From IMG/VR virus record IMGVR_UViG_3300025083_000042, positions 1-53,465 of that record: a stretch of DNA of 53,465 nt; one strand, given 5' to 3'. How positions within the stretch are numbered: position 1 is the first letter of the stretch; each line of letters starts with the position of its first letter. The notes under the pieces were generated by a model. The model did not search any database. It worked only from the letters and a program-made list of their open reading frames with translations, and was not told where the DNA came from. The DNA comes from a virus. The translations under genes were made by a program, and so were the position numbers. Below, one piece after another: positions 1-8,742 of this stretch.

Positions 1-15
1 TGGTTACTAACCCGT

Positions 16-363
16 TTAGTTATTTATTCTGAAACTTTGATAAGGAATTGCACGAAGTGTTTTAAGTTCCATAGGATCAACTACACGAAGAGTATCTGAT
101 TCTTCCCAAGTATAATTCCTAAAATCACCCCAATGATAATTAAGTCCTCTAAAACCCCATTCAAAGACACCAACACAAGCAATTAATGGAAACTGATCAT
201 ATTCAACTCTCGGTGTTTTTGCCCGATAGATGAATGTGTAATACTTACCAACATCAGGAATGACTTCTACATCGGTTAGAATTTCCATAATTTCTAACAT
301 CATATCATCAGGATCTGTCATACTTGAGATCCTATTTTCATCCTCTTCTTTAAATCTATTCAT
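16..363 (-). CDS. Conserved cyanophage-type protein downstream of gp4, function unknown
   Basis: A 115-residue acidic protein rich in aromatic residues (a run of Trp/Tyr/Phe around residues 68-88, including EWGFRG and YHWGDFRNYTW). Its start overlaps the stop of gp4 in an ATGA arrangement on the minus strand, so the two are translationally coupled. In T4 the gene after gp4 is gp53, a baseplate wedge protein, but this sequence does not look like gp53, so I do not transfer that name. A structural or assembly role is inferred only from the company it keeps. No signal peptide, membrane segment or known catalytic motif is visible. The frame is intact with a stop just inside the window edge. Confidence 0.75.
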   Translation of the reverse strand: MNRFKEEDENRISSMTDPDDMMLEIMEILTDVEVIPDVGKYYTFIYRAKTPRVEYDQFPLIACVGVFEWGFRGLNYHWGDFRNYTWEESDTLRVVDPMELKTLRAIPYQSFRINN

Positions 364-809
364 TTTTTCCAGTGGTAGAGTTCATCTTCAGTAATAATCT
401 TAAACTCAATTAAATTATCCTTACAAAAATCAACTGCTGCCTTCCATTTTGCTTGATTTACAGCATAAGTCTTTGCTTCTGTAATAAACCCTTTAGTTAC
501 TCTTTTCTTTTTGATCGGTGGTAGAGTTTGTTTCTTAGGTTTGATTTCAATTACATACTTTTTTAATTTACCACTCTTTTCTTTCACTTCAATCAGAAAG
601 TCTGGATAGTATCTATGTGGTCTTCCGTCAACTGGTGAGATATAAGGTATTGAGAACTCTTCTGATGCCCATTTCACGATATTTGGATTCACATCACAGT
701 ATCGACAAAACTGTCTTTCCCAAGAACTTCTACAAATAATATTGTTTGAATTGCCAAGGTATTTTTCAGGATGTGATGGTTTATAAATTGACTTTATACT
801 TTGACCCAT
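360..809 (-). CDS. gp4: Head completion protein gp4 (PD-(D/E)XK nuclease fold)
   Basis: A 149-residue protein matching T4 gp4 in length and pattern: an MGQS start, a SSWE segment near residue 29, an IPYISPVDGR-HRYYPDF block and a VIEIKPK block. D70 and the E88-x-K90 pair form a PD-(D/E)XK nuclease signature. T4 gp4 acts in head completion after DNA packaging, and gp4-family proteins have been reported to have nuclease activity. It probably acts on packaged DNA ends or at the portal before tail joining. It is the first gene of a minus-strand pair, divergent from the tail-tube-like gene at 846. A CTAAATA element at 839-845 on the minus strand is a candidate degenerate late promoter. Confidence 0.92.
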   Translation of the reverse strand: MGQSIKSIYKPSHPEKYLGNSNNIICRSSWERQFCRYCDVNPNIVKWASEEFSIPYISPVDGRPHRYYPDFLIEVKEKSGKLKKYVIEIKPKKQTLPPIKKKRVTKGFITEAKTYAVNQAKWKAAVDFCKDNLIEFKIITEDELYHWKK

Positions 810-838
810 CTAATATACATAGTATTATAATGTAGAAA

Positions 839-845
839 TATTTAG
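839..845 (-). promoter_or_regulatory. Candidate degenerate late promoter for gp4
   Basis: Reading the minus strand gives CTAAATA about 30 bases upstream of the gp4 start. That is the same distance as the NATAAATA motifs upstream of plus-strand late genes here. It lacks the second base of the consensus, so the call is weak. Confidence 0.3.
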
Positions 846-1487
846 ATGCCTGGACCATATCCAAATTCAGTCAAAACATCGGCACTAAAGAGTAAAATTC
901 TTCATGTTGCCCAGACATCTGTATATCAAGTTAAAGTTCAACCACCAATTAGTGTACTAACTTTCTTGAATGCAAGAAATTTCAATTATTATGCAGATGG
1001 TGAAAATGTTGAATTGATGTGTTCTGCCGCATCACTTCCTGGTGTAAATCTTTTCACTCATGAAGCAACAAATGACTTCGCAGGTATGTCAGAAAAAATG
1101 GCATACCGAAAGGATTTTGGAAATACTCTTGATTTGACATTCATGGTCAATAATAGATATGATGTGATTGAATTGTTTGATGGTTGGGTCGATTTTATTG
1201 CAGGACAAACTACGAATAATAGAGGATACGAAAATTCCGCAGTATCTTATCGGATGAATTATCCTAATAGCTATAGAAGTCCGATTCATGTAACTAAATT
1301 TGAGAAGAATGCCAGAGCAGAAAGAAAAAGAAATATTAATGATAGTTATCAATTACGATATACTTTTATCGATGCATTCCCGATTAGCATTGCACCAACA
1401 CAAGTCAGTTATGAAGCAAGTGATGTGTTGAAATATAATATCTCCATGTCGTACACTAGATACATTAGAGAGCGTAGTTTTGCCTAA
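846..1487 (+). CDS. Tail-tube-fold baseplate protein (gp48/gp54/gp19 family)
   Basis: A 213-residue protein with the pattern of T4-like tail tube and tube-initiator proteins: SVLTFLNARNFNYYADGENVELMCSA is followed by a SLPG segment, a central DLTFMVNNRYDVIELFDGW and a basic C-terminus. The T4 family uses this fold for the tube (gp19), the initiator gp54 and the tube cap gp48. Its position directly before gp26 and the hub genes, rather than next to a sheath gene, favours a baseplate tube cap (gp48-like) over the main tube. I cannot separate these options from sequence alone. Its stop codon is embedded in the late promoter of gp26 (1486-1493). No clear Shine-Dalgarno precedes its ATG. Confidence 0.72.
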   Translation: MPGPYPNSVKTSALKSKILHVAQTSVYQVKVQPPISVLTFLNARNFNYYADGENVELMCSAASLPGVNLFTHEATNDFAGMSEKMAYRKDFGNTLDLTFMVNNRYDVIELFDGWVDFIAGQTTNNRGYENSAVSYRMNYPNSYRSPIHVTKFEKNARAERKRNINDSYQLRYTFIDAFPISIAPTQVSYEASDVLKYNISMSYTRYIRERSFA

Positions 1488-1493
1488 TAAATA
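1486..1493 (+). promoter_or_regulatory. T4-type late promoter, gp26 operon
   Basis: AATAAATA lies 26 bases upstream of the gp26 start and overlaps the preceding TAA stop codon. It matches the T4 late consensus TATAAATA in seven of eight positions. Confidence 0.7.
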
Positions 1494-1518
1494 GTTTCAC
1501 TTATTATTGTAGTTTATT

Positions 1519-2238
1519 ATGCCTTTGCCAAAGATTGTAACTCCTGAGTATGACTTGGTATTACCATCAACACAGAAGAAAATTACTTATAGGCCCTTTT
1601 TAGTTAAAGAAGAAAAACTTCTAGTTCTTGCCCTCGAAAGTGAGAATACAAAACAGATTACAACCGCAATCAAATCTGTTTTAAAAAGTTGCATTCTTAC
1701 GAGAGGTATTAAAGTAGAGAAACTTCCGACTTTTGATATTGAATATTTGTTCTTAAATATCAGAGCAAGGTCGGTTGGTGAAGAAGTTGAGGTAAACATT
1801 GTGGCACCTGACGATGGTGAAACAAATGTAACAGTTACTATTGACCTTGAGGACATTCAAGTTCAAACTAATGAAAACCACTCTAATAAGATTAAACTTG
1901 ATGAGACTTTGGTAATGGAGATGAAGTATCCTTCATTGGAACAATTCATTTCAAACAACTTTGATTTTGAAGGTGAAACTGATATTAATCAATCATTTGA
2001 ATTAATTGCATCATGTATTGATAAGATTTATAATGAAGACGAGGTTTGGTCTACTGATGACTGTACTAAAAAGGAAGTCGTTGACTTCTTGGAACAGATG
2101 AGTTCAACACAATTTAAAGAAATTGAACAATTCTTTGAGACTATGCCAAAACTATCTCACACAATTGAGATTACTAACCCAAGCACTAAAGTAAAAAGTA
2201 CTATCGTTTTGGAGGGTTTATCCAGTTTTTTCGCATAG
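1519..2238 (+). CDS. gp26: Baseplate hub subunit gp26
   Basis: A 239-residue protein opening with the gp26-family pattern: a proline-rich start (PLPKI..PEYDL), then IPSTQ-like and YRPFLVKEEKLLVLALES, and a YLFLNIRARSVGE segment. T4 gp26 (208 residues) is a baseplate hub assembly component. The neighbouring gp51-like gene immediately downstream repeats the T4 26-51 pairing. The C-terminal half is acidic and contains an EQFISNNF segment. It is transcribed from the late promoter at 1486-1493. The frame is intact and the length is slightly greater than in T4. Confidence 0.85.
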   Translation: MPLPKIVTPEYDLVLPSTQKKITYRPFLVKEEKLLVLALESENTKQITTAIKSVLKSCILTRGIKVEKLPTFDIEYLFLNIRARSVGEEVEVNIVAPDDGETNVTVTIDLEDIQVQTNENHSNKIKLDETLVMEMKYPSLEQFISNNFDFEGETDINQSFELIASCIDKIYNEDEVWSTDDCTKKEVVDFLEQMSSTQFKEIEQFFETMPKLSHTIEITNPSTKVKSTIVLEGLSSFFA

Positions 2239-2240
2239 GC

Positions 2241-2420
2241 ATGATCCATATGGATCTAGAGAGTTATTTTAAATTAAACTTTGCGATGATGCAATACCAC
2301 AAATACTCTCTCACTGAAATTGAAAATATGATGCCCTTTGAAAGAGACATTTACGTTGCTCTCTTACAACAACATTTAGAGGAAGAAGAACAAAAGCAAA
2401 AGGCAAGACAGAATGGCTAG
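2241..2420 (+). CDS. gp51: Small gp51-like baseplate hub assembly protein
   Basis: A 59-residue ORF begins at ATG 2241 two bases after the gp26 stop; an in-frame ATG at 2250 would give 56 residues (MDLESYF...). It reads KLNFAMMQYHKYSLTEIENMMPFERDIY followed by an acidic, Gln-rich helix. Short proteins of this type follow gp26 in cyanophages and are usually labelled gp51 (hub assembly catalyst), although T4 gp51 is much longer, so the equivalence is positional. The pattern (aromatic start, TEIENMMPFER, helical tail) also resembles small tail-assembly chaperone fragments. Its 3' end overlaps the next gene by 8 bases, indicating coupled translation. Confidence 0.7.
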   Translation: MIHMDLESYFKLNFAMMQYHKYSLTEIENMMPFERDIYVALLQQHLEEEEQKQKARQNG

Positions 2421-5394
2421 AGATCCTAAAGTAACAAGAAAGGCTTATGAATATAAGTTAGGGAAGGATCTTGCCTCAAAATTAGACGATAAACAGATAT
2501 ATTTACTTTCACAATATTATAATTCTCTGAGTGATAAAGAAACTAGTAATATTGATAGTCAGATTGTTCAAGGAAGGAACAATACTGAACTTCATGAAAT
2601 GGCCATAGGTATGGTCGAAGAAAATGAAAGCAAAAAGACTCCACCTAAACCAAAGGCGAAGCCAAAACCAAAAGTAACTCCAAAACCAAAGGCAAAACCA
2701 AAAAAGGTCTACGATGAGAATAGATCTGTTGCATATAAGTTACCAAATCATATTCTCAAAGATCTTGATGAGGATCAAATAAGAGATTTATCAAGTTATT
2801 ATAATTCACTACCACCTGATCAAAAACGTAAGGTTGATAGTGAAATGGCGAAAGGTTCTGGTGATTTGATGGATCTTGCCCGTCAGATGTCCGATCCGTT
2901 ACAAGAAAAATATAATACTGGAGGGTTAGATACCTGGACCGGTAAACCCAAAGATAATAGTAATGCAAAGCAGGGCCCAATGCCAATGCCCTCTGCTAAG
3001 AAAAAACCAGACAAAAAGGCTGTAACCGCCCTTGTTAAGAAGTTTAGTACCGATAAAAAAGATACTAAACAACCTACTAATGAGACTATTGACCCAGAAG
3101 TATTGAATATGCTGGGTCTAGATGATATATCTGACTTTGATTATGATGATTATAAAACTCTTCTGAAAGAGAAGATGTTGGCCAATCAAATGGTTGGTGG
3201 TAGGGGTGATAATGATTTACTAAAAAATGAATTTAAGAGAGTAAAGAGTAAGACCGGTAGGTTCAAACCTAAGAAGAAAACAGTCAATGTATCTAAGGTA
3301 GTTCAAAGTGGTAAAAAATATAACAAATCTGCGGTCAATACACAAAAACTTTTAAGTGGTTCTAAAGAAGCAGAATCGACTAAAGCTCAAGTAAAGGGTA
3401 ACGCAGTTGCAGATTCTTTTGCAAATATCGGTCTAACTCTACTTGGTATTGATAGTCTTCTTAAGGGGTTGTTGGGTGAAGAGAAGAAAGAATCGGAACA
3501 AGACGCAAAAGCTGCAAGAAAATCTGCACAGAAGGCAGAGGAGGCCAAGTCTGAAAAGAGTGCAAAGACGAAAGCAACTAATGCACTAAAGGGGTTCAAA
3601 GCTCCGAAGATGGGTTTCCTTGATATGATCAAGAGATTTTTTAAGAATATCTTACTTGGTGGTTTTATACTGAAGGCACTTGATTGGTTTCAAGATGAAG
3701 AAAATCAAAAGAAAATTCAGAATGTAATTACATTTATTACAGATAATCTAGATAAAATTCTCGTGGGTATTGCTGCCCTGGTTGGTATTGGTATTGGTGC
3801 AAAGATACTTGGTTTCTTAACCTTGTTTACTCCTTTGGTAACCGGTTTATTTGGCCTACTTTCTGCAATGGCGCCCATATTAGCACCTATTGTCGCTGCA
3901 CTTTTACTTTGGAAAGGTGGCATGGAAGGAGGAAAGGCACTTCAAGATCTTATCAATAGACAAAGGGGTGGTGGTCAAAAGGAGACAGAAGAAGGATTGC
4001 GGTATAGTGACAAATCAGTAGAAGAACTTCGTCAAAGTTTAAATTTGTTGTTACAACAAACAGACAAAAAAACAAATCGTATTCCTCTACTCTTGGGTCT
4101 CTTTCCTGATTGGGCAAAACCATACAGTGAAGGTGAGAAAAGAGAATTTTTAGAAGATCAACTCAAAAAACTTGATGAGTTACAAAAAAGAATACGAATT
4201 ACTAAGTCTGTTAATGACGATTTGTATAGACTCCAATTACAATTAAAAAAGGGGAATACAGAACTTGAACGATTGAGATCTTCTGGCGCATCTACAGACA
4301 AAATTGAGAAACAGGAGAAATTTGTCAAGGACTTGGAAAAACAAGTACAAACTTTTACTACCAATAAAGAACAAAGTGTCAAAATAGAGCAAAGGTTAAT
4401 TGGTGATATTGATTTTAATGAGTTACTTAAAGACCCCAAACTTGCAAGCTCTATTCCAGATGAGATAAGGGACACACTCAAGAAGAGTTCTGCCAATGTA
4501 GAAGTACAAACAACAACTCCACAAACACCAATGCTTTCTTCTAGTGGTACACCAGATGTAATTATTCCTTTGGATCATGCAAGAGGTCGTATACCTGATA
4601 AAACTGGTGGTAACACATTTACAGCGGCAGGTCAGACCGGTGCTTATAACCCAATAACTGGAAGTACAGAAAGAGATTATCAGGATCCAGCTGCAGCAAT
4701 GTTACAGGCTGAGTTAGCAAAAAGTGGTGTTAAAGCAAAAATTGTAAGACCTGAAGATTTTGCAAGTTATGAAGAATATGACAAATTCTTGAAAAAAATG
4801 GATAACGCGGGAGTGGTTAGTGTCCCACTTCACTTTGACGCTATTAGATCCGCATCAGGAATTGGATATCTTACAAGAACAAGGTCAGGTGATGCTGGAG
4901 ATGCTAAATTGGCTGCCCCAATTAATGAAGTTTTAAAACAGTTTCAAGGTGAAAATTCAGACACTGGTACCTTTGCACCAGACACTAAACAAAATACAAC
5001 AGTAGACTTGAGTCGTAAGTCTCCAGCTGCTCTTGTAGAATTGGGTATCATGGCAGAGTTAGAAGCAAAGTTTGGGAAAAATTACACCAAACATCCTAAA
5101 TTTATAAAATTAATCCAAGGGCTTTCGGGGGCAATTATAGAGGGTGGTGGATTTCCGACTCCTCCCGGAATGCAGGAAGTCAAACCAGGTCATAGTAGAC
5201 CAGAACCACCAGCACCACCCAATACTGATCCGGCGCCTACAGTAATACCGATAGGTGGAGCAGGTTCTAGTGATCCCGAACTTTCAAGTGCTAGTGGTGG
5301 TCGAGCTGCTGCAGCATCATTCTCCTCAATAGATATGAGTAATATAAGCCTAGAACCAATTGGTGCAATGTATAACCTTCCAAAAGTAAGATAA
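2413..5394 (+). CDS. Large tail/hub protein with membrane-like segments and C-terminal amidase-like domain
   Basis: A 993-residue protein. Residues about 14-66 and 107-159 are a tandem repeat (each with a Q-I-Y/R..LS.YYNSL core) separated by a Lys/Pro-rich linker. Residues about 365-395 are a charged Ala/Lys/Glu helix. Residues 409-428 (FFKNILLGGF) and 449-500 are strongly hydrophobic. A coiled coil spans roughly 585-680. The C-terminal part shows the zinc-ligand pattern of N-acetylmuramoyl-L-alanine amidases of the Amidase_3 family: LDHARG (H722), E753, PLHFDA (H807) and LVELGI (E876). That enzyme class cuts stem peptides from glycan. Size, hydrophobic core and position before the gp27-like gene suggest a tape-measure or hub protein that reaches the host wall. 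Which of the two large proteins is the T4 gp29 counterpart is not clear. Its stop overlaps the next start (TAATG). Confidence 0.75.
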   Translation: MARDPKVTRKAYEYKLGKDLASKLDDKQIYLLSQYYNSLSDKETSNIDSQIVQGRNNTELHEMAIGMVEENESKKTPPKPKAKPKPKVTPKPKAKPKKVYDENRSVAYKLPNHILKDLDEDQIRDLSSYYNSLPPDQKRKVDSEMAKGSGDLMDLARQMSDPLQEKYNTGGLDTWTGKPKDNSNAKQGPMPMPSAKKKPDKKAVTALVKKFSTDKKDTKQPTNETIDPEVLNMLGLDDISDFDYDDYKTLLKEKMLANQMVGGRGDNDLLKNEFKRVKSKTGRFKPKKKTVNVSKVVQSGKKYNKSAVNTQKLLSGSKEAESTKAQVKGNAVADSFANIGLTLLGIDSLLKGLLGEEKKESEQDAKAARKSAQKAEEAKSEKSAKTKATNALKGFKAPKMGFLDMIKRFFKNILLGGFILKALDWFQDEENQKKIQNVITFITDNLDKILVGIAALVGIGIGAKILGFLTLFTPLVTGLFGLLSAMAPILAPIVAALLLWKGGMEGGKALQDLINRQRGGGQKETEEGLRYSDKSVEELRQSLNLLLQQTDKKTNRIPLLLGLFPDWAKPYSEGEKREFLEDQLKKLDELQKRIRITKSVNDDLYRLQLQLKKGNTELERLRSSGASTDKIEKQEKFVKDLEKQVQTFTTNKEQSVKIEQRLIGDIDFNELLKDPKLASSIPDEIRDTLKKSSANVEVQTTTPQTPMLSSSGTPDVIIPLDHARGRIPDKTGGNTFTAAGQTGAYNPITGSTERDYQDPAAAMLQAELAKSGVKAKIVRPEDFASYEEYDKFLKKMDNAGVVSVPLHFDAIRSASGIGYLTRTRSGDAGDAKLAAPINEVLKQFQGENSDTGTFAPDTKQNTTVDLSRKSPAALVELGIMAELEAKFGKNYTKHPKFIKLIQGLSGAIIEGGGFPTPPGMQEVKPGHSRPEPPAPPNTDPAPTVIPIGGAGSSDPELSSASGGRAAAASFSSIDMSNISLEPIGAMYNLPKVR

Positions 5395-7427
5395 TGGCAT
5401 TACCACTATTACTCGGCGGAGCAGCAAAAGGTTTAATTGGTTCTGGCAAAAAGAAACCAAAGTCTGGCAAAGAAGTCGCAGGAAAACTTGTCAAACGTAA
5501 AGAAGAACAAGATACTAAAAAGCCTTCGGTACAAAAGAAACTCGCACCTACTCAGGTGTCAGGTAAAAAGTTTTTTGGTAGTAAATCATCAACTCCTAAA
5601 GTAAAGAAACTAAAACCAAATACAGGTAATAGTCAATTAGATGATGTACTTCAGTCGATTCAATCATCAGTATCTAAATTGGCAGGTACTATTGGGAATT
5701 TTGTGAGATTTAAAAGAAAGGATGGTGCAGAGAAGACTAAAAGAAAAAATAAAATGTTGGCCCGTCTGAGAGAAGTTGGGTTTGGAATGGTAGGTGGTGC
5801 TTTACTTTTAGGTAAACAGTTACTCAAAAAAATTCCATTTTTTGATAGGATTAAAAACTTCTTTGTGAATATCCTACTCGGTGGTCTTGTATTGATGATA
5901 CTTGACAATATTAAACCGATCATTGAAACTATAAAAGATGTTGTAAAAAAAATTAAAAATATATTCAAATTAATCAATAAGTATCTCTTTCAACCAATGA
6001 TAGAAGCTGGTAAGTTTCTTATTGGTACGGTATTACCTATTATAAATGATATACTCAAATCTCCACCTGTTGATTTTGTAATAACTCAAATTGAAAATCT
6101 AATCAAGACTCTTGAGGATACTTTTCCTGGTCTTGAAACTATTAGTAATACCGTTGGGGATCTTTTTAAAAAGATACAAGGTGTAGTATTGCCTGGTGGT
6201 GGTACTGACAATTCTTCTGATAGTTCTCAATATGACACATCTTCAGGTGGATTACTTGCACCGGGTGGTGTAGAACAAGGTGAAAAGGCAAAGGGTCAAG
6301 TATCTCAGGCTGGATTTGGTGAATCTGAATTTCTTCTTTATAGAGATACTGTTGCACAGATTGAATCCGGTGGAAAATACGATATTCAGGGTGGATCGAA
6401 GGATGAGTTTGGCGTTGGTAAGTATGCCGGTAGATATCAGATGGGTGCAATGGCCAGAAAAGATGCTGCAAGACTACTAGGTGAAACATATCAAGGAGAT
6501 GATGAAGCAGCAAGAAAAACATTTAGGGAAGATAAACAAATGCAGGAAAGATATTTTGCTGCATATACTCGTGCTAATCATCAGTTACTGATGAATAGTA
6601 GTTCTGAATATAGAGAGCTACCTAAAGAAGAAAAACTTCAAGTTCTTGGTTATGCACATAATCTTGGATGGTCTAACGCAGCTGAGTGGTTAGCTCGTGG
6701 AAGAACTAATAGTGGTGCTGATGGTGCAGGAACAAAAGCGGACACATTTGCAAAAAATATTAAAAAGGCACAAGAGGAAAGAAGACAACCAGTACCACCT
6801 GCACTAAGGTCTCCAGCTCAGGCAGGTAAAAGTAGAGTTCAGACTGATATTGAAGAATTTAGACAGTTTAGAACACAATTTGGGTATACTTCACAAAGAA
6901 AACCAACTCTTAATGCAGAGAACTTACAAATTCGTGAAATGGGTACCTATGGTAGTGGTAACTATGACATCAGTCCTTTGGCTGATGATACCAACTATGA
7001 GATTGAGGTACATAAAGGTGCAGGACATCATGAAAACCGTGCGTTTGATATTCCAGTTCCTAGTAAAGCAGTTGGTGACAAAGTTAGTCAATTCTGGAAA
7101 TCAAAAGGTTACACTACTATTTGGCAATCAAAGGGACATTATAATCATGTTCATGTAGAAGTTCCTAAAAATAAAGCTGCAGAGTTTTTCAATATTGCAC
7201 CAGAACAACCACAAGTGGCACCACCTGCTGAAAGAAGAGAAGCAGAAGAGATTAGTAGACAGGCAGAATATGAAAAGCAGGGAGGAACTGTAATTATTGC
7301 TGCGTCTACTCCCACTGGAGAGAGTGGTGGTGATTCTGGTTCTGGTGGTGGAAGTCCTACTATTATTGATGGCGGTTCAAATAAATACCTAGAGATTGCA
7401 ATGCAAAATAATTTATTCAGTCGATAA
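5394..7427 (+). CDS. Large tail/hub protein with lysozyme-like and M15-peptidase-like domains
   Basis: A 677-residue protein with a basic N-terminus (about 1-130). Residues 156-170 form a hydrophobic segment, FFVNILLGGLVL, resembling residues 409-428 of the preceding protein, and hydrophobic helices follow to about 215. Residues about 312-460 look like a lysozyme/lytic transglycosylase: IESGGKY with candidate catalytic E324, GRYQMG at 346-351 and YAHNLGW near 420. Residues about 510-600 carry an M15-type (D,D-/L,D-peptidase) pattern: H545-x6-D552 (GHHENRAFDI) and NHVHVE with H585/H587. A Gly/Ser-rich tail follows. I infer a virion-associated wall-degrading protein working with the upstream amidase-like protein. 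This may compensate for the missing lysozyme domain in the gp5-like protein downstream. The domain calls are by motif only. Confidence 0.75.
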   Translation: MALPLLLGGAAKGLIGSGKKKPKSGKEVAGKLVKRKEEQDTKKPSVQKKLAPTQVSGKKFFGSKSSTPKVKKLKPNTGNSQLDDVLQSIQSSVSKLAGTIGNFVRFKRKDGAEKTKRKNKMLARLREVGFGMVGGALLLGKQLLKKIPFFDRIKNFFVNILLGGLVLMILDNIKPIIETIKDVVKKIKNIFKLINKYLFQPMIEAGKFLIGTVLPIINDILKSPPVDFVITQIENLIKTLEDTFPGLETISNTVGDLFKKIQGVVLPGGGTDNSSDSSQYDTSSGGLLAPGGVEQGEKAKGQVSQAGFGESEFLLYRDTVAQIESGGKYDIQGGSKDEFGVGKYAGRYQMGAMARKDAARLLGETYQGDDEAARKTFREDKQMQERYFAAYTRANHQLLMNSSSEYRELPKEEKLQVLGYAHNLGWSNAAEWLARGRTNSGADGAGTKADTFAKNIKKAQEERRQPVPPALRSPAQAGKSRVQTDIEEFRQFRTQFGYTSQRKPTLNAENLQIREMGTYGSGNYDISPLADDTNYEIEVHKGAGHHENRAFDIPVPSKAVGDKVSQFWKSKGYTTIWQSKGHYNHVHVEVPKNKAAEFFNIAPEQPQVAPPAERREAEEISRQAEYEKQGGTVIIAASTPTGESGGDSGSGGGSPTIIDGGSNKYLEIAMQNNLFSR

Positions 7428-7428
7428 T

Positions 7429-8742
7429 ATGGTATTAAATAATCCTCAAACAGGTCCAGGTAATATAAAGAAATTTACTATTACTTCGAATAAAGGTGGT
7501 AGACAGATTGATTTGTCTAATGGGGTTGTAGAATATCGTTATTATGAAAATGTATTGTCAAATCATATTACATCGAGTGCAATTATAGTAGAGACTGGTG
7601 AACAACTCGAAGGTTCTGCACCAGGTACCTTAGATTCTCTACCAATCAGGGGTGGTGAAAAGACCGATATTATTGTTGAAGATGTTGTTGGGAATGAGTT
7701 GAAGATTGGTAACGGTATGTACGTCAATCGAGTGCAAAATGGAATACCTGGTACAGCTAAAGATATATACCAACTTAATTTTGTATCTGAAGAATATTTC
7801 TTAAATGAACAGACAAGAGTTACTAAAAGATACGAGGGTAATATTGGAACAAATATTGGAGTAATCTTAGCAGATATATTGGGTACAAAAGAATTAATTG
7901 ATATTGATGATACTTCAAATACCTATAATTTTATGGGTAATACTAAAAAACCTTTTTATATTTGTACATGGTTGGCATCTAAATCAATTCCAACATCTTC
8001 TGGAGAAAATTCTGGACCTGCTGGATACTTATTCTTTCAGACGAGAGATGGTTTGTGTTTTAAATCAATTGACGGTCTGTTCTCAAAAGACCCGATAAAG
8101 AAATTTTTATTCAATGATACTGGTAAATTAGTTGCTGGTTATGATGCTAATATATTATCATATAATATTGAAAGTGATATTGATATGACTCGAAATATAA
8201 GTATTGGTGCTTATAATAATAAGACAACTTATTTTGATTTTGTCGGGATGATTTATAAACAGATAGATTTTAATACCGATGTTGCAAAGGATAGTGTAAA
8301 GACTGCTGGTAGAGATTATGACAATGTAAATAAAAAATATACTAAAGACCCACATCGATTTTTTTCTTATATCAAAGATATTGGTGTCAATCCAAATGGG
8401 ACAGGAAATGAGCAATTAGATAATTGGAAAAGCGATAACACAAAACAAAATTTTGATTCTGAACAGGCTCTTGTTCAAGCATTCATGAGATACAATCAAA
8501 TGTTTACAGTTCAAACAAATATTATTATTGCTGGTGATTTCTCGATCAAGGCGGGCGATATGATTGAGTGTGATTTTCCGCAGTTAGAAACTAAATTAAA
8601 TAAAGAAACGAACCAACAAAGTGGGGGTAAATATATGGTAGCAAGTGTATGTCATAAAGTGACTCCAAGAGAAACATATACAAGTTTGGGTTTGGTAAGA
8701 GACTCTTTCGGTAAAACTACAGGTTTTGGTGGTGTAAACTAA
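7429..8742 (+). CDS. gp27: Baseplate hub protein, gp27-like
   Basis: A 437-residue protein. I start it at ATG 7429, one base after the upstream stop; an in-frame TTG at 7396 would overlap the previous gene and is unlikely. The N-terminal half has hub/late-control-D-like beta segments (GGRQIDLSNGVVEYRYYENVL, GNELKIGNGMYV). The C-terminus has the family ending: FSIKAGDMIECDFP, then GGKYMVASVCHKVTPRETYTSLGLVRDSFG. In T4, gp27 is the trimeric hub that binds the gp5 spike. The gene immediately downstream is gp5-like, matching this pairing, and the two overlap by one base (TAATG). Confidence 0.75.
   Translation: MVLNNPQTGPGNIKKFTITSNKGGRQIDLSNGVVEYRYYENVLSNHITSSAIIVETGEQLEGSAPGTLDSLPIRGGEKTDIIVEDVVGNELKIGNGMYVNRVQNGIPGTAKDIYQLNFVSEEYFLNEQTRVTKRYEGNIGTNIGVILADILGTKELIDIDDTSNTYNFMGNTKKPFYICTWLASKSIPTSSGENSGPAGYLFFQTRDGLCFKSIDGLFSKDPIKKFLFNDTGKLVAGYDANILSYNIESDIDMTRNISIGAYNNKTTYFDFVGMIYKQIDFNTDVAKDSVKTAGRDYDNVNKKYTKDPHRFFSYIKDIGVNPNGTGNEQLDNWKSDNTKQNFDSEQALVQAFMRYNQMFTVQTNIIIAGDFSIKAGDMIECDFPQLETKLNKETNQQSGGKYMVASVCHKVTPRETYTSLGLVRDSFGKTTGFGGVN

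Noticed and set aside
16-363. Calling the gene after gp4 gp53 by T4 gene order
   Set aside because: Residue pattern and length do not resemble gp53; position alone is not enough.
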